Shown here in pieces: positions 11,476 through 22,892 of a stretch of 64,000 bases of DNA (positions are counted from its first letter, which is position 1; each line of letters begins with the position of its first letter). Under the pieces are notes generated by a model that ran no database searches, was not told where the DNA came from, and saw only the letters and a program-made list of their open reading frames with translations. This DNA is from Asterias rubens. Taxonomy: Eukaryota > Echinodermata > Asteroidea > Forcipulatida > Asteriidae. The position numbers and the translations under genes were made by a program. The stretch is taken from positions 4,018,554-4,082,553 of the forward strand of contig NC_047070.1 in NCBI RefSeq assembly GCF_902459465.1. Reading direction: 5' to 3'.

Positions 11476-12475
11476 TTTGGTGTCAAAAAAATAATTTGCA
11501 GCCGTATGTGGAAAAAAAATATTTCTGCAAGACCGGTCTGCAAAAATTTCTTCGTTGACTATTGAGGGCGCTATTACAAGCACACCGTTTAGATTTCTCG
11601 ATTTATTTTTCTCTGTGTGCGCAAAATATGTAGTCAAGTCACTGCTGGATAAAAAAGGTTGGTCAATAGTTTTGTTTTGTTGTTTTGAGGTTATAAAATT
11701 GTAATTTAAATGCAGTGTTTCTTTATTCTTGTTTTTTATATTGCTTTTAACTATGAGTGTGATTTTTATCTCCCGCTAGGTGGAACGACTAGCCTAGCCT
11801 GACTTCCTGACTTTCAGGGCAGTCAGGCAGTGTGACTGTGAAGGAAGCAGATGTGAAGTCATTTTTAATTTTAGGCCTTACTCATCATTGTTTCCTCAAT
11901 TTTGCATGAGTTTTGAGTTTTGTCTCTCACTCTATAGATAGGACTAGAGAGTTTTGTCTAGACAGGACCTAGCCTCGACCCAGTAACTCGGGCGCTGTAG
12001 GCCTGTTCCTTATCTAAATTTTGACATTGTCGGTCATGTCATTGTCAATTAGAAGTAGGGCCTACCTCCTTACGAGCTAAATTCCGGGGGCGAAACAGGG
12101 CGAAATGGTCGAATACGTACAATTTTGACAGATAGTCACCAGATTTGCTCCATTTTTACCACTTTTGAAAATCATGACACCAATTGCAATTCCATGACGA
12201 ACTTGATCCTCAATTTGTAATGAATCCTTTCATAACACTCAAAACACCAGTGAGGAAACATTTTAAAGAATAAGGACAAAAACTTACCAGAGCCTTGAGC
12301 GAAACGGTCACGAAATTGAGATTTTGAACCTGAGTGGGCGGAGCTTTGGAAGTCTTTGCCCTACTCAGTACAGAAATAAAATGATTATTTGAAATAGTAG
12401 TTTCACTTGCAAAACAATTAGTTTGGTCTCTTACCATCATTATCTTGTCTGTTTCTTGTAGATGCCGATTGCCCC
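11476..12475. promoter_or_regulatory. Divergent promoter region of WDR54 and ZDHHC16
   Basis: The two start codons are 1.0 kb apart and face away from each other. The ZDHHC16 start follows a good acceptor (TTGTCTGTTTCTTGTAG at about 12460), so its transcript probably begins with a non-coding exon inside this gap. No TATA box was recognised. The function is inferred from layout. Confidence 0.5.
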
Positions 12476-15400
12476 ATGAGAGAACACACCAAAATCTCAC
12501 TTTATAGCCTCAATTCTTTAAGTGCAATGGACGACAAGAAGAGAAAGAGACGTAACATCTGCTCTCGTATGTTGGATCAATGGCGCTATTTCAAATTCTG
12601 CCTCCGCAGTTTGACGTATAATTCCTTCAACGATCGCTGGATGGCGTTTGATACCTGTATGGAACCGCTTTTCTGGCTCGTTGGTGTAGTCTCAAAATAT
12701 ATGGGGCCGGTAAGTTGTTTTTATTGCCCCATTAAATATGATCGTATGAGTTGTTTAAAGACACTGGACACTATTGGATTTGGTAATTGTCAAAGACTAG
12801 TCTTCACAGTTGGTGTATCTCCACATGCATAAAATAACAAACCTGTGAAAACTTGAGCTCAATCGGTCGTCGTATTAATGAAAGAAAAAAACACCCTTGT
12901 TGCACCGTGGTCACACAAAGTTGAATGCTTTCAGATGCTTGATTCCGAGACCTAAAATTCTAAATCTGTGGTCTCAAAATCAAATTCGTGGAAAATTACT
13001 TCTAGGCCAGCTATGCGTGAGATTTTCCAAAGCTCACCACCACCCCCCCCCCCTCGGAATTTTTTTTCCCAGTTTTAGAAGGCCTTTCAAAATCGCCGCC
13101 CAACTTTTTTTATTTTTTGTATAAAATAAACAAAAATGCAGAAATTTAATTGTGAACAAAAAAGTGTTCCAAAATGCATCAAAAACCTCTTCAGAATAAT
13201 TAAAACTCACATGAGGTACACAGGAGATGTTGATGGTTAATGTGGAGGTCTGATTGTGTCGGATTATTCCCCCCCCCCAAAAAAAATGAAAAAAAATTAC
13301 AAAAAATTATGTCCAAAATCCTCCGCTCACTTCTTCTGGCTGTTGTGTCTTCGCTAGTGGAGCGCATTTAACGAATTTGCTAAACGAATCAGGAATAATA
13401 ATTTTGCGCTTCTTGTGCAAACATTGTAGATTGCGTTTTTTGTACACACGAGCGCGATTTGGCAATTCATTGTCGTTAATTTTTATTTTTTTTCCCGGTC
13501 TGGCCCCAATGCGTGAGAAAATGGTTGCTGTGCGTGTGAGTGTGAGACAGAGCCCAAATGCGTGAGTCTCATGCCTAATGCGTGAGACTTGGTAGGTCTG
13601 TACGTCACTTCAGAGGGAGCTGTTTCTCACAATGTTTTATACTATCAACCTCTCCCCATAACTCGTAATAAAGAAAGGTTTTTATGCTAAAGAATTATTT
13701 TGAGTAATTACCAATAGTGTCCACTGCCTTTAAAGGTCATACTCTCTTTCTTGGTTGAAGTAGGGGGATTGCAATTATTGCAACTATAATTGGCTTCCCA
13801 TCCAATGAAGTTTTTCAACTAGAGTTGACAAAAACTTGGGCTGTGACATTGTAAAAGTAAGATCTATTGACATGATTTTATTTAAGTACTTTCATCTACA
13901 TGTATTTACCCTGAGATAGATTATGTTCTTTTGAGAACTTGCTTTATATTCTACTATCAGAGAGTAGATTTTTTCGATTTGACTTTTTAGTTCTGAAAAG
14001 AACTGTCCTGCTTTTAAACTACCTAGGCAGAAGGTAGAAAATCAGGGCCCAGTTTCATAGAGCTGGTACGCAATAAATTGGCTTAGCATGAAATTTCTTC
14101 CTTGATAGAAACAGGATTATCAACCAATTTTCTGTTCGTTGCAGATTGTGTATTGCCCGTTTATATTTTAGTTCAGCTGTTGTTTGCTTATCCTGAAAAT
14201 CACGTGGAAATTTGGTTGGTACTCCTGTTTTTATCAAGGAAGAAATGTTATGCTAAGCAAATTTTTGTGCTTAGCAGCTCTTTGAAATTGGGCCCACCTT
14301 ATAGTGGATCGAGGGGACTTCTCCTTTTAAACTTCACTATCGCTGAGTGAGTTCCTGATAAGCCGTTTGTGGGTTAGATTTGAATACAGCCCGGTGCAAT
14401 GCTGCGTTTGATCACAAGTTACTCCTAAATTTTAATTCCTCAGACTATCGAGACAGTTGCTAGGTCACATGGTTAGGGACAAGCTTTTTGACTAGTTACA
14501 CAAGAGACGGTGAACATTCTTACACAGTTCTGAATGGATGGTGTAGGCCCTATGTCACAATGGTGCCAGGGTTAATTACTCATTGGAGGTTGTATGCAAA
14601 GGCTTGCCCCAAACCATTTGACCTGACCTAGCAACTGTCTCTATAATCTGAGGAATTCAAATGTAAGCTGTACATTTTGACTAAGCAAGTCATTGTACCA
14701 GACATTTTTCAAATCTTACTCACAAAAGGCTTCAGGCCTATTGGTCTCAACCTAACGACTAGCTTGCTCTAGTCATCGTCATGAGACTAATTTTATTATA
14801 TTTCCTTGATCACTTTAGTTGATGGTGGTCCTTGTCATCTTGCTCACCTCTGTCGTCATCAGTGTCTTCTACCTATGCATCTTACCTCGCTGCCTTGAGA
14901 ATGAAGACCACGTACAGACGATATTTCACCTGACCTTTGGCCATTGGTTGCTTGTGAATATTGCCTTCCATTACTACAAGGGGGTCACTACACCCCCTGG
15001 ATACCCACCTCAGGTAACCCCTCCCAAACTTTAACCCCCTTCTTCTGTACCCCTGTCTCTGATTAGCTGTTAAACATGCATGGAGTTACATGGTCTAGGC
15101 CTCTTTAAACCTCCAATGCTTATTCCTCTTGCCCATGGTCTTGGCCCCTTTGGCCCCTGCTTTGCTCAAATTGCCATGTTGCCTACCTGGCCCCAGGTCT
15201 TTGGCTTTCCGGCCACTTGTTTTGGTCTCTCTTACTAATGGTCTTGGGCTTCCCTGGTCCTAGTCTTGACCTCCCTAGCACCTGGTTTTGGACTCTGTGG
15301 AACCTGGTTTTTGCCTCCTTTGCCCCTTGTCTTGCCCTCTCTGACCCTTGATCTTGGCCTCCATGGCCCATGGTTTTGGTCTTGGCGTCCCTGGCTCCCG

Positions 15401-18400
15401 GTCTTGTCTGGCCTGGTCTTGGTGTCTCCGGCCTCTTGCCTCCCTTTTCCTGTCCTCTGGTCTTGTCCACACTGGTCCCTGGTCCTGTCCTCACTGGTCC
15501 CTGGTCTTGGCCTCCCTAGCCCCTTGTCTTGGTGTCTCCGGCCTCTTGCCTCCCCTTTCCTGTCCTCTGGTCTTGTCCTCACTGGTCCCTGGTCCTGTCC
15601 TCACTGGTCCCTGGTCCTGTCCTCACTGGTCCCTGGTCCTGTCCTCACTGGTCCCTGGTCCTGTCCTCACTGGTCCCTGGTCTTGGCCTCCCTAGCCCCT
15701 GGTCTTGGTGTCTCCGGCCTCTTGCCTCCCCTTTCCTGTCCTCTGGTCTTGTCCTCACTGGTCCCTGGTCCTGTCCTCACTGGTCCCTGGTCCTGTCCTC
15801 ACTGGTCCCTGGTCCTGTCCTCACTGGTCCCTGGTCCTGTCCTCACTGGTCCCTGGTCTTGGCCTCCCTAGCCCCTGGTCTTGGCCTCCCTGGCTCTGGG
15901 CCCAATTTCATAAAGCCGGTAAGCACAAAATAAATTGCTGATCAGAGACAAATATTACTTGGCCTTGAAGCCAAAAGTCCATACATAAACATTGTTGTGA
16001 CTGGTGCCCCACCGATTTTTATGGCTAGCATAGAAATTTGCTGAGCAGTATTTTTATATGGGCCCTGAACTCACTCGTGCGTTGTCTTGGCCTCTCTGAC
16101 CCTTGGTACTAGCTGTCCTGGCCCCTGGTCTTGACCTCTCTGACCCCTGGTTTTGTCCTCCCTGGCCATTGGCTTAAGTGCCACAGTTGAGGTATTGCAA
16201 GGTATCAATACCAGAAAAATAGCCAAATGGGAAATACCCCGCTCATCTAAACATATCTTGACATCACATTCTTGATTTCCAGATTGTTTCGGAAACTGGT
16301 GTTGCCTCTATATGCAAGAAGTGCATTGCTCCCAAGCCACCCCGAACCCACCACTGTAGCATCTGTAATAAATGCATTCTGAAGATGGATCATCACTGTC
16401 GTATCCTTTGAAAATATCACTGTCGTATAGTTTGAAATATCTCTGAAAATGCACACAACTGCAAAGTAAACCTCAGGAATTTGGGGTCAGCCCTTTCTCT
16501 TTTGCCATGTGGATTGTAGGACTTTCGTACACAGGGTTTGAATTGCCAAAAAATCTTCACTGTACCACAGGTCTTCGTTGGCCTCTCTTAAACTGTAGAG
16601 GGCACATTGTGAATTCTGTACGGAAAAGTTTCATTAAAGAAAGAGGCACATCCTTTTCGTCTGGCAACTCACACCTGTTATCTCCATGTAATTCCTTTTC
16701 CAAACAGTAGACTTAATTGGATAAAGCACAAACCAGTTGGGCCGCTGCCCCAGGCAGATTAAACTGCTCATCCGGCCATAAAGGTTAATAACCCAATTAA
16801 ATTAATGTCAACTTAAACCTCAGTGAAAAAGATCTGTACTTTCTGATTCTGTTGTGGCCACACTCGGAAATTCTTTAATGGAGTTTTAATTCCCATAATG
16901 AGCAAAATCAATTGTAATCAAAAAGCAAATTCCTTAAAGTTAATCTACACAGCATGGGTCAACAATTGCATAGGACACTATAACCACCGCTATTTCATGT
17001 TGTTCTGCATCTACATGTGGATTGGAACACTCTATGTTTGCATATCGGCATGGCCGCTGTTCCGCCAGGAGTTCTTCGACCCAAAGGTGAGATTTCGGCC
17101 GTGTCCGGATTTACGGCTACAGCTATTGCTACGACTGTTACTAAGGGTGTTGCTGAGAACGTCCTATACTTCATTGCATAGTGCTGATACCAGCCTTAGC
17201 CGAAGCTGTAGCCACCAATTCAAACACAGCCTATTACATAATAATAATAATAATAATAATAATATCAAAGTCTTATATAGCGCATGTATCTACCAAACAA
17301 GGTACTCAAGGCCCTGAGTATAATACAAACTTTCAGAAAGATAGGTAATTGCAGTGATGAATTTTGAGACCCGATTATTTAGCACCTTATAATGGTTTAC
17401 AATGCGCATACAGCAGCCACAGCCAGGAACGACGGGGCGAACCCCTTCTCTTTTCGAAAAGTGCACTGGGTTCTTTAACATGCGGTACACAACACATGGG
17501 ACCAACGGCTTTACATCCCATCCGAAGGACGAAGCAATGGTTAAGTGTCTTGCTTAAGGACACAAGTGTCATGGCTGGGGATTCGAACCCACACTCTGCT
17601 GATCAGAAACACCAGAGTTTGAATTCGGTGCTCTTAACCGCTCGGCCACGACACTTCCAGTGGAAAAGTTTTTGTTCTTTTCTGTTTCCATTTGTCTTGT
17701 CTCAACATTTGTAGTTTACTTTTCTAGGCTGTCTTCTACAAGCCTTGACTTAATCTGACAGCCCCATGCTCTCTTTATTTTGGTCACCATAGGTTAACTC
17801 TTTTCTTTGCACTATGTGGCGTGTCATGGCCGAGCGGTTAAGAGCACCGGATTCAAGCTCTGGTGTTTGATCAGCAGAGTGTGGGTTCGAATCCCGGTCG
17901 TGACACTTGCTACATAAAATTGGGGAGGTAGTGCTTTCTGCTCTACCGGCTAGGCTTCGAATTGATGATACCCAAGCCTACATCCGTATGGACTGTAAAA
18001 GGGGTAACCCTGTTTCAGCCCAAGGAGTAGGTGGCAACAGCCTCTGGACAAAAAATAATTGTAGCCCATACCTTGAAGTGGCCTTCAGGCCTTGTGTGTT
18101 TGGCGACTTGCATAAAAAATTAAAAAAAATTATCCATTCTTATTATTTTGCTTATTTATGTAAAATTTTGTACGTATGTGTTATTTTGAGAAAAGTAGTA
18201 TGAAATAAATGTTGGCTTTGACCAGAAAATTGAATTTAATAAACAATATAGTTGAGGGGGCCCACACCAGACAAACTGTTTCTTCAAGGACCCTTTTTTA
18301 CTTCCATGCTTTGTCGTGATTTATTTTCCCCAGCATGTTGTATTTTTATTTGCCTCTTTCCTGTAAATATTGTTCATTTTGCAGTGTTTGGATTTGGAAA

Positions 18401-21400
18401 TAATGTTCAGTTAACCCTTTTATCAATCCTTTCTTGAAAAGTTTGCATTTATTTGCTCGGGTTGTTTTAGTAAAAGAGACTGGTTTATTTATCATTATCC
18501 GGTCGAAACATTAAACACGACTATAAAGCTGTAATACATGTAGATCTGTCTACAATTATATCTAATTATTTATTTTCCACAATTTATTTGAATTTTTTAT
18601 ACAATAGGTATGAGTTCCAAGGGTTAATAACAAATGCGCCTATAAATATAATTTGCGCCTTGAACATCTGTAAAGATTGATTTGGGGCATTACAAATACC
18701 TACTATTGTTATTATTATTACTATATAGGCCTAATAATATTTGGTTTTAGACAAGTCAAAACTTGTTGTTCAACATTTATTTTTTTCCTTCTAAAATTCA
18801 ACTTAGCCTTTTTGGGGGTATGTTGGACACGGCAGTAGTGCAAGGTTTGGTTTGGGGCATGCAGACAGGTTTACCCAGAACTCAATAGTAATGTGTCAAT
18901 CATATCTCAAAATAGTAAAAAAGAATTTCAGGCAGATATATTTCCAGGGATGTTTTCCACCATGACTATTTTTATACCATGTTAATTTATTTGTAAAGAA
19001 GTGAACAGGCCTGATACTTCACGGAGGCAACGAAGGCGATTGCCTCCGTTGCCCCTTGCCATTGCCTTGGTGCCCTTGAAATGCTCCAGTAGAAATTTAC
19101 AATTTCCTCGTAGGGTGCCCTTTGCCAAAGAGAAAATGCCTTGGTGCCCTTGGCCTTTCAAAAACGAAGCATACAGCCCTGAGTGAATACTCATAATTAG
19201 TTGTAATTTAATAGATGGAAATTTTAATTATTAGTTTGTTGTTTTACCCATATACATGTACACCGATGTGTGTTAGCACTGTATACTTGGTATTTTCCTA
19301 CAAAGACCTAAGCTCTGTTTAAAAAAAAACACTGTAGGCATATTACTCGGGTGGCATTTACCATTTTTTTCACACCCTTTAACAAATGATTTTGTTTCTT
19401 GTTACAGAAGACATTTGATAGTTTAATGGCTGGTTCTCTGTTCCTGACATTTCTGCACTCGTATCAAGCATCAGTGAGTATTCAAATTAAAATCCCTAAT
19501 AGAAATTTAAAAACACTGGACACTATTGGTAATTGTCAAAGACCAGTCTTCTCACTTGGTATATCTCAACATATGCATAAAACAACAAACCTGTAAAAAT
19601 TTGAACTCAATTGGTCATCGAATTTGCGAGAGAATAATGGAAGAAAAAACACCCTTGTCACTCGAAGTTGTGTGCTTTCAGATGTTTGCTTTCGAGACCT
19701 CAAATTCAAAATTTGAGGTCTCGAAACCAAATTTGTGGAAAATTACTTCTTTCTCGAAAACTACATCACTTCAGAGGGAGCCATTTCTCACCATGTTTTA
19801 TACTATCAACAGCTCCTCATTACTCGTTACCAAGTAAGGTTTTATGCTAATATTTATTTTGAGTAATTACCAATAGTGTCCACTGCTTTTAATCTGAGAA
19901 ACATTATACTGACAGTAATGCTTTTCAGATAAAAATTGTCGGTCATAAAAACATATTGTTTTACATATTTTGAGATTATGGGTTTCTCAAAATGCATTTA
20001 TACTATCCAAAGTTGCTGTAGGCTTCTTACCAAAAGTTTTAATTGCCATTAATTTTAAAGGCAGTGGACACTATTGGTAGTTACTCAAAATAATTATTAG
20101 CATAAAACCTTTCTTGGTGACGAGTAATGGGAAAGGTTGATGGTATAAAACATTGTGAGAAACGGCTCCCTCTGAAGTGCCATAGTTTTCGAGAAAGAAG
20201 TAATTTTCCATGAATTTGATTTCGAGACCTCAGATTTAGAACCTGAGGTCTCAAAATCAACCATCTAAACGCACACAACTTCGTGTGACAAGGGTGTTTT
20301 TTCTTTCATTATTATCTCGCAAGTTCGATGACCGATTGAGCTCAAATTTTCACAGGTTTGTTATTTTATGCATTTGTTAAGATACACCAAGTGAGAAGGC
20401 TAGTCTTTGATTATTACCAATAGTGTCCACTGCCTTTAAGAGTGATTACAGAACATATACATTCCCTTTAATAGAAATTAACAATATTCTCATAGATGTT
20501 ACGATAATGATAATTGTTGAGTATCTTTATCTTTTTATTTTTCATTAAAAAAAAAATCGATTTCATTTTTTGAATTTTCTTCCAGCTAAAAAATAGTACA
20601 AGTTTACAGTCGGGGTACGTTTCATCCCTGACAACCGCAGAGTCGACGTACCATAAAGCCATCGTGTTTCAGTTCATCATCTGTTTCAGCGTTCTAATAG
20701 CTCTAGGTCTGCTGACTTTCTGGCACGCTCGTCTTGTATCACGAGGAGAGACCAGCATAGAGAAGTACACCAATGACTCTGAGAGGGCTCGCTTGAAGAA
20801 GGTCAATGTGGTGAGTTGCAATCAGATGTACTTATTCTCTTTAACTTAAAGACACTGGACACTATTGTATTAGTACTTGTCAAAGACCAGTCTTCTCACT
20901 TGGTGTATCTCAACATATCATGACCAGTCTTCTCACTTGGTGTATCTCAACATATCATGACCAGTCTTCTCACTTGGTGTATCTCAACATATCATGACCA
21001 GTCTTCTCACTTGGTGTATCTCAACATATGCACAAAATAACAAACCTGTGAAAGTTTGAGCTCAATTGGTCGTCAAAGTTGCGAGATAATGTTGAAAGAA
21101 AAAACACACTTGTCACACAAAGTTGTGTGATGTTTGATTTTGAGACCTCAAAATAAATCTAATTATGAAGTCTCAAAATCAAATTCGTGGAAAATTCCTT
21201 CTTTCTCGAAAACTACGTTACTTCAGAGGGAGCCGTTTCTCACAATGTTTTATACTACCGACAGCTCGCCATTACTTGTTACCAAGTAAGGTTTTATTCT
21301 AATAATTATGATGAGTAATTACCAATAGTATCCACTGCCTTATAATAGTGCAGGTATTCAAATTCACAAATTAAAACCAGAAATCTAAATGTTGTTAAAC

Positions 21401-22892
21401 CCCTACCGGCACCCAAATTGGGGAAAGAATTTTTGTTTACCGGTACATATTTTATAACTAAGATCAAAATTATAAGAAAATCCAGATAAAACCATATGGA
21501 ACACCCCAGGGGTCGATTTCACAAAGAAGTTAGGACTACTCCTAACTTATGATTATTCCTAGGAGGTACACAAAACGTCTTAACTCTTTGTGAAATCCAC
21601 CCCAGATAGCAGAGTATGGCAATCAAAACCAAAGATAAATGTATGTGAACAGGTTTCGCACTTTTTATGTTTTGTGCTTGCAAGCTTTCACGTTTTGTGC
21701 TCATAGTTCACTTTTTTTTTCTCACATCCCTGATGACAGCATGTCATGGTCGAGAGGTCTAGCATGGGACTCGGGTTCTGGTGGCTGAGTCATCGGAGTA
21801 CGGGTTCGAGTCACGGTTGTCACACTTGAGCGAGACACTTTACTAAAAATTAATTGCGCCTCATTATCCAGGAAACGGGTAGTGTAGGGATTGTTGGTGT
21901 GAACAATTGACAACCTATGCGCCCATTTGGTTGGCGGTGCTGCATATTCCTAAGGAGTTGAGATGATTTCTGGAATGTTTAGAGCCTGAGGAACAGGCGG
22001 CCTTCCTTATACACATTATTGTTTATACTACCAGGGCCCAATTTCATAGAGCTGCTTAAGCAGAAAATACTGCTTAAAATATCCCTGCTTAGCAAAATGA
22101 GCAGGACACCAGTCACAAGTTGTTCATGTGACATGATATTTTGGCTGGTGACCTTATTTTGGTTAGCATAATTTTGTTTTGCTAAGATTATCTTTGTGCT
22201 TAAGCAGCTCTACGAAAGTGAAAATGCCTGGATAGCCCCCTGTGCAAGCCTTTTATCAACATTTCTATTTGACCATAATATATTTATTTTATAGGTGTAC
22301 AAAAGTCCCTACAATTTTGGGGTGTTGGAGAACTGGCGTAAACTGTTTGGGCTGTACGGGGGAAGGTAATATGTTTAAACATGACAGATTTTATTTCCAA
22401 CTAGGAAGAACTTAAGTCATATTTGTTTTTCTAGATTTGTAATTCTTGTAGGGAGAAAGGGACAGGGTCATATGTCTTGAGTAGATGGAGCTTGAAGCCT
22501 GCAGAAAACATAAGAAAATGTCAAAGAAAAGTAATAATAATACAATATGTTTAATTTATTTAGCGCATTGTATTAAGTGTCTGCACATTATGTGACCCAA
22601 CATAGATGAAATGACAAGTCATTGAAAGCTCAATCAGTAATTTTAGTCGTAAAAGAAAATAGTGAAAAACCTTCTCATATTTTCACTGTTTTCAAATATC
22701 AAGTTTTGGAATTACATGGCCAACAACTGCCTCTGCCCTCAAAAACAATTGTAAGGCCCGAATTTTGTTTTGTTTTTTGGCAGGACATTCTGGAGGCACG
22801 TTCTCCTACCATCCTCCCATGGTCCAGAGCATGATGGGACACAGTGGAATGCGCAGATAACACCAGGTTTTCTACCGAAGTCGTTGCCATGA
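12476..22892 (+). CDS. ZDHHC16: Palmitoyltransferase ZDHHC16, complete coding region, 8 exons
   Basis: This ER/Golgi membrane enzyme attaches palmitate to cysteines of target proteins. Coding exons: 12476-12709, 14819-15013, 16283-16400, 16953-17086, 19408-19473, 20586-20810, 22295-22365, 22784-22892, giving 383 residues (human 377). The cysteine-rich domain spans about 154-190 ([18 protein letters not shown]), the active-site DHHC is at 179-182, and [15 protein letters not shown] is completed across an intron. Hydrophobic segments lie at about 79-100 and 118-130, after the DHHC domain, and in exon 6 ([19 protein letters not shown]). SRGETSIE is the TTxE-type motif, and VLLPSSHG near the end is family-specific. 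Start: first ATG after a strong acceptor, matching the family length. The 22-codon exon 19408-19473 is the least certain piece. Introns are packed with MITEs, SINEs and a minisatellite. Confidence 0.94.
12759..13729. mobile_element. TTAA-flanked MITE (AGGCAGTGGACAC family) carrying a roughly 590-bp insertion
   Basis: The ends AGACACTGGACACTATTGG and CCAATAGTGTCCACTGCCT are flanked by TTAA at 12755-12758 and 13730-13733. Family sequence is continuous up to about 13003 (GTGGAAAATTACTTCTA) and resumes at about 13601 (CGTCACTTCAGAGGGAG). The segment between is foreign and holds four ATGCGTGAG motifs plus C and A homopolymer runs. Confidence 0.8.
14045..14295. mobile_element. MITE, GGGCCCA(A/G)TTTC family
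   Basis: It begins GGGCCCAGTTTCATAGAGCT and ends AGCTCTTTGAAATTGGGCCC. Internally it has paired TTAGCATGAAATTTCTTCCT / AGGAAGAAATGTTATGCTAA arms. It lies in ZDHHC16 intron 1. Confidence 0.8.
14433..14659. mobile_element. Foldback element with roughly 45-bp arms
   Basis: The left arm AATTCCTCAGACTATCGAGA continues through CAGTTGCTAGGTCACATGGTT, and the right end is its inverted copy with a few changes. It lies in ZDHHC16 intron 1 and has no coding capacity. A different repeat (GTTCTGAAAAGAACTGTCCT), also seen at 23130, flanks it at 13955-14040. Confidence 0.75.
15183..15895. repeat. Minisatellite with 22-bp unit and 176-bp higher-order period
   Basis: A core unit GGTCCTGTCCTCACTGGTCC plus CT (22 bp) repeats in runs. 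A longer block containing GTGTCTCCGGCCTCTTGCC recurs at about 15530 and 15706, 176 bp apart, exactly eight units. A few outlying units continue at 16067-16180 beyond an inserted element. It is strongly strand-asymmetric (C/T on the + strand) and lies in ZDHHC16 intron 2. Pro/Ser/Leu-rich open frames across it are repeat artefacts. Confidence 0.9.
15898..16065. mobile_element. MITE, GGGCCCAATTTC family, inserted in the minisatellite
   Basis: GGGCCCAATTTCATAAAGCC begins it and a decayed end (TTTTTATATGGGCCC) closes it. Minisatellite-like sequence lies on both sides, so it inserted into the array. Confidence 0.7.
17237..17660 (-). mobile_element. Complete tRNA-Leu-derived SINE with (TAA)n tail
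   Basis: On the minus strand it starts with a tRNA-Leu-like head (GTGGCCGAGCGGTTAAGAGC, then GGGTTCGAATCCCC), runs through the body shared with 1-330, and ends in a (TTA)n tail at 17238-17263. It lies antisense in ZDHHC16 intron 4. Confidence 0.85.
17815..18130 (+). mobile_element. tRNA-Leu-derived SINE with a different body
   Basis: The head folds as a tRNA-Leu: 7-bp GTGTCAT/GTGACAC acceptor, box A GGCCGAGCGGTTAAGAGC, a TTCAAGC loop that would give anticodon CAA, and box B GGGTTCGAATCCC. It is followed directly by AATTGGGGAGGTAGTGCTTT and ends in an A-rich tail near 18115-18130. That body is unlike the one at 17237-17660, so two SINE types share one head. Confidence 0.75.
19005..19187 (+). 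mobile_element. CAGGCCTGATACTTC repeat family, copy 1
   Basis: It begins CAGGCCTGATACTTCACGGA, contains CCTTGGTGCCCTTGAAATGC and AGGGTGCCCTTT, and ends near AAGCATACAGCCCTG. Other copies lie at 30937-31112 (reversed), 43957-44092 and 44825-45020, with a fragment at 40905-40985. The end pair (CAGGCCTGATACTTC / CAGGGCTGTATGCTTCG) suggests a hAT-type MITE; that class is a guess. Confidence 0.65.
19511..19888. mobile_element. TTAA-flanked MITE (AGGCAGTGGACAC family)
   Basis: A complete 378-bp copy flanked by TTAA at 19507-19510 and 19889-19892. Typical internal blocks are GTATATCTCAACATATGCAT, a CTCAAATT...AATTTGAG foldback near the centre, and TCAGAGGGAGCC. It lies 37 bp downstream of the small ZDHHC16 exon. 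Confidence 0.88.
20059..20435. mobile_element. TTAA-flanked MITE (AGGCAGTGGACAC family), opposite orientation
   Basis: A complete 377-bp copy with termini AGGCAGTGGACACTATTGGT and CAATAGTGTCCACTGCCT and TTAA on each side (20055-20058, 20436-20439). It is inverted relative to the copy at 19511. Confidence 0.9.
20850..21340. mobile_element. MITE (AGGCAGTGGACAC family) with internal 37-bp tandem amplification
   Basis: TTAA at 20846-20849 precedes AGACACTGGACACTATTG. At about 20885-21030 the 37-bp block GACCAGTCTTCTCACTTGGT...ATCAT is present four times, where other copies have it once. The 3' TTAA is decayed to TATAA. Confidence 0.88.
21512..21604. repeat. CTTAGG-type short inverted repeat
   Basis: GGGGTCGATTTCACAAAGAA and TTCTTTGTGAAATC-type ends (CTTTGTGAAATCCACCCC) enclose TTAGGACTACTCCTAA palindromes. 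It is the same family as 3528-3652. Confidence 0.65.
21740..21850 (+). mobile_element. tRNA-derived SINE head, truncated
   Basis: Box A-like CATGGTCGAGAGGTCTAGCA and box B GGGTTCGAGTCACGG lie at tRNA spacing, followed by TTGAGCGAGACACTTTAC as in marine invertebrate SINEs. The body is short and no tail was identified. Confidence 0.6.
22034..22218. mobile_element. MITE, GGGCCCAATTTC family
   Basis: GGGCCCAATTTCATAGAGCT with CTTAAGCAG opens it. The far end (TGCTTAAGCAGCTCTACGAAA) is an inverted copy lacking the last few bases. It lies in the last-but-one intron of ZDHHC16. Confidence 0.75.

Noticed and set aside
11476..11637. N-terminal extension of WDR54 starting at 11637
   Set aside because: The frame is open, but the MFQ... 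start at 11475 aligns with the first residues of the vertebrate protein.
15183..15941. Long Pro/Ser/Leu-rich open frames on both strands
   Set aside because: They are produced by the 22-bp minisatellite and lie in a ZDHHC16 intron.
17817..17910. Functional tRNA-Leu(CAA) gene
   Set aside because: It folds fairly well, but the T-stem has a mismatch, the same head is attached to a SINE 155 bp away, and a SINE body follows directly.
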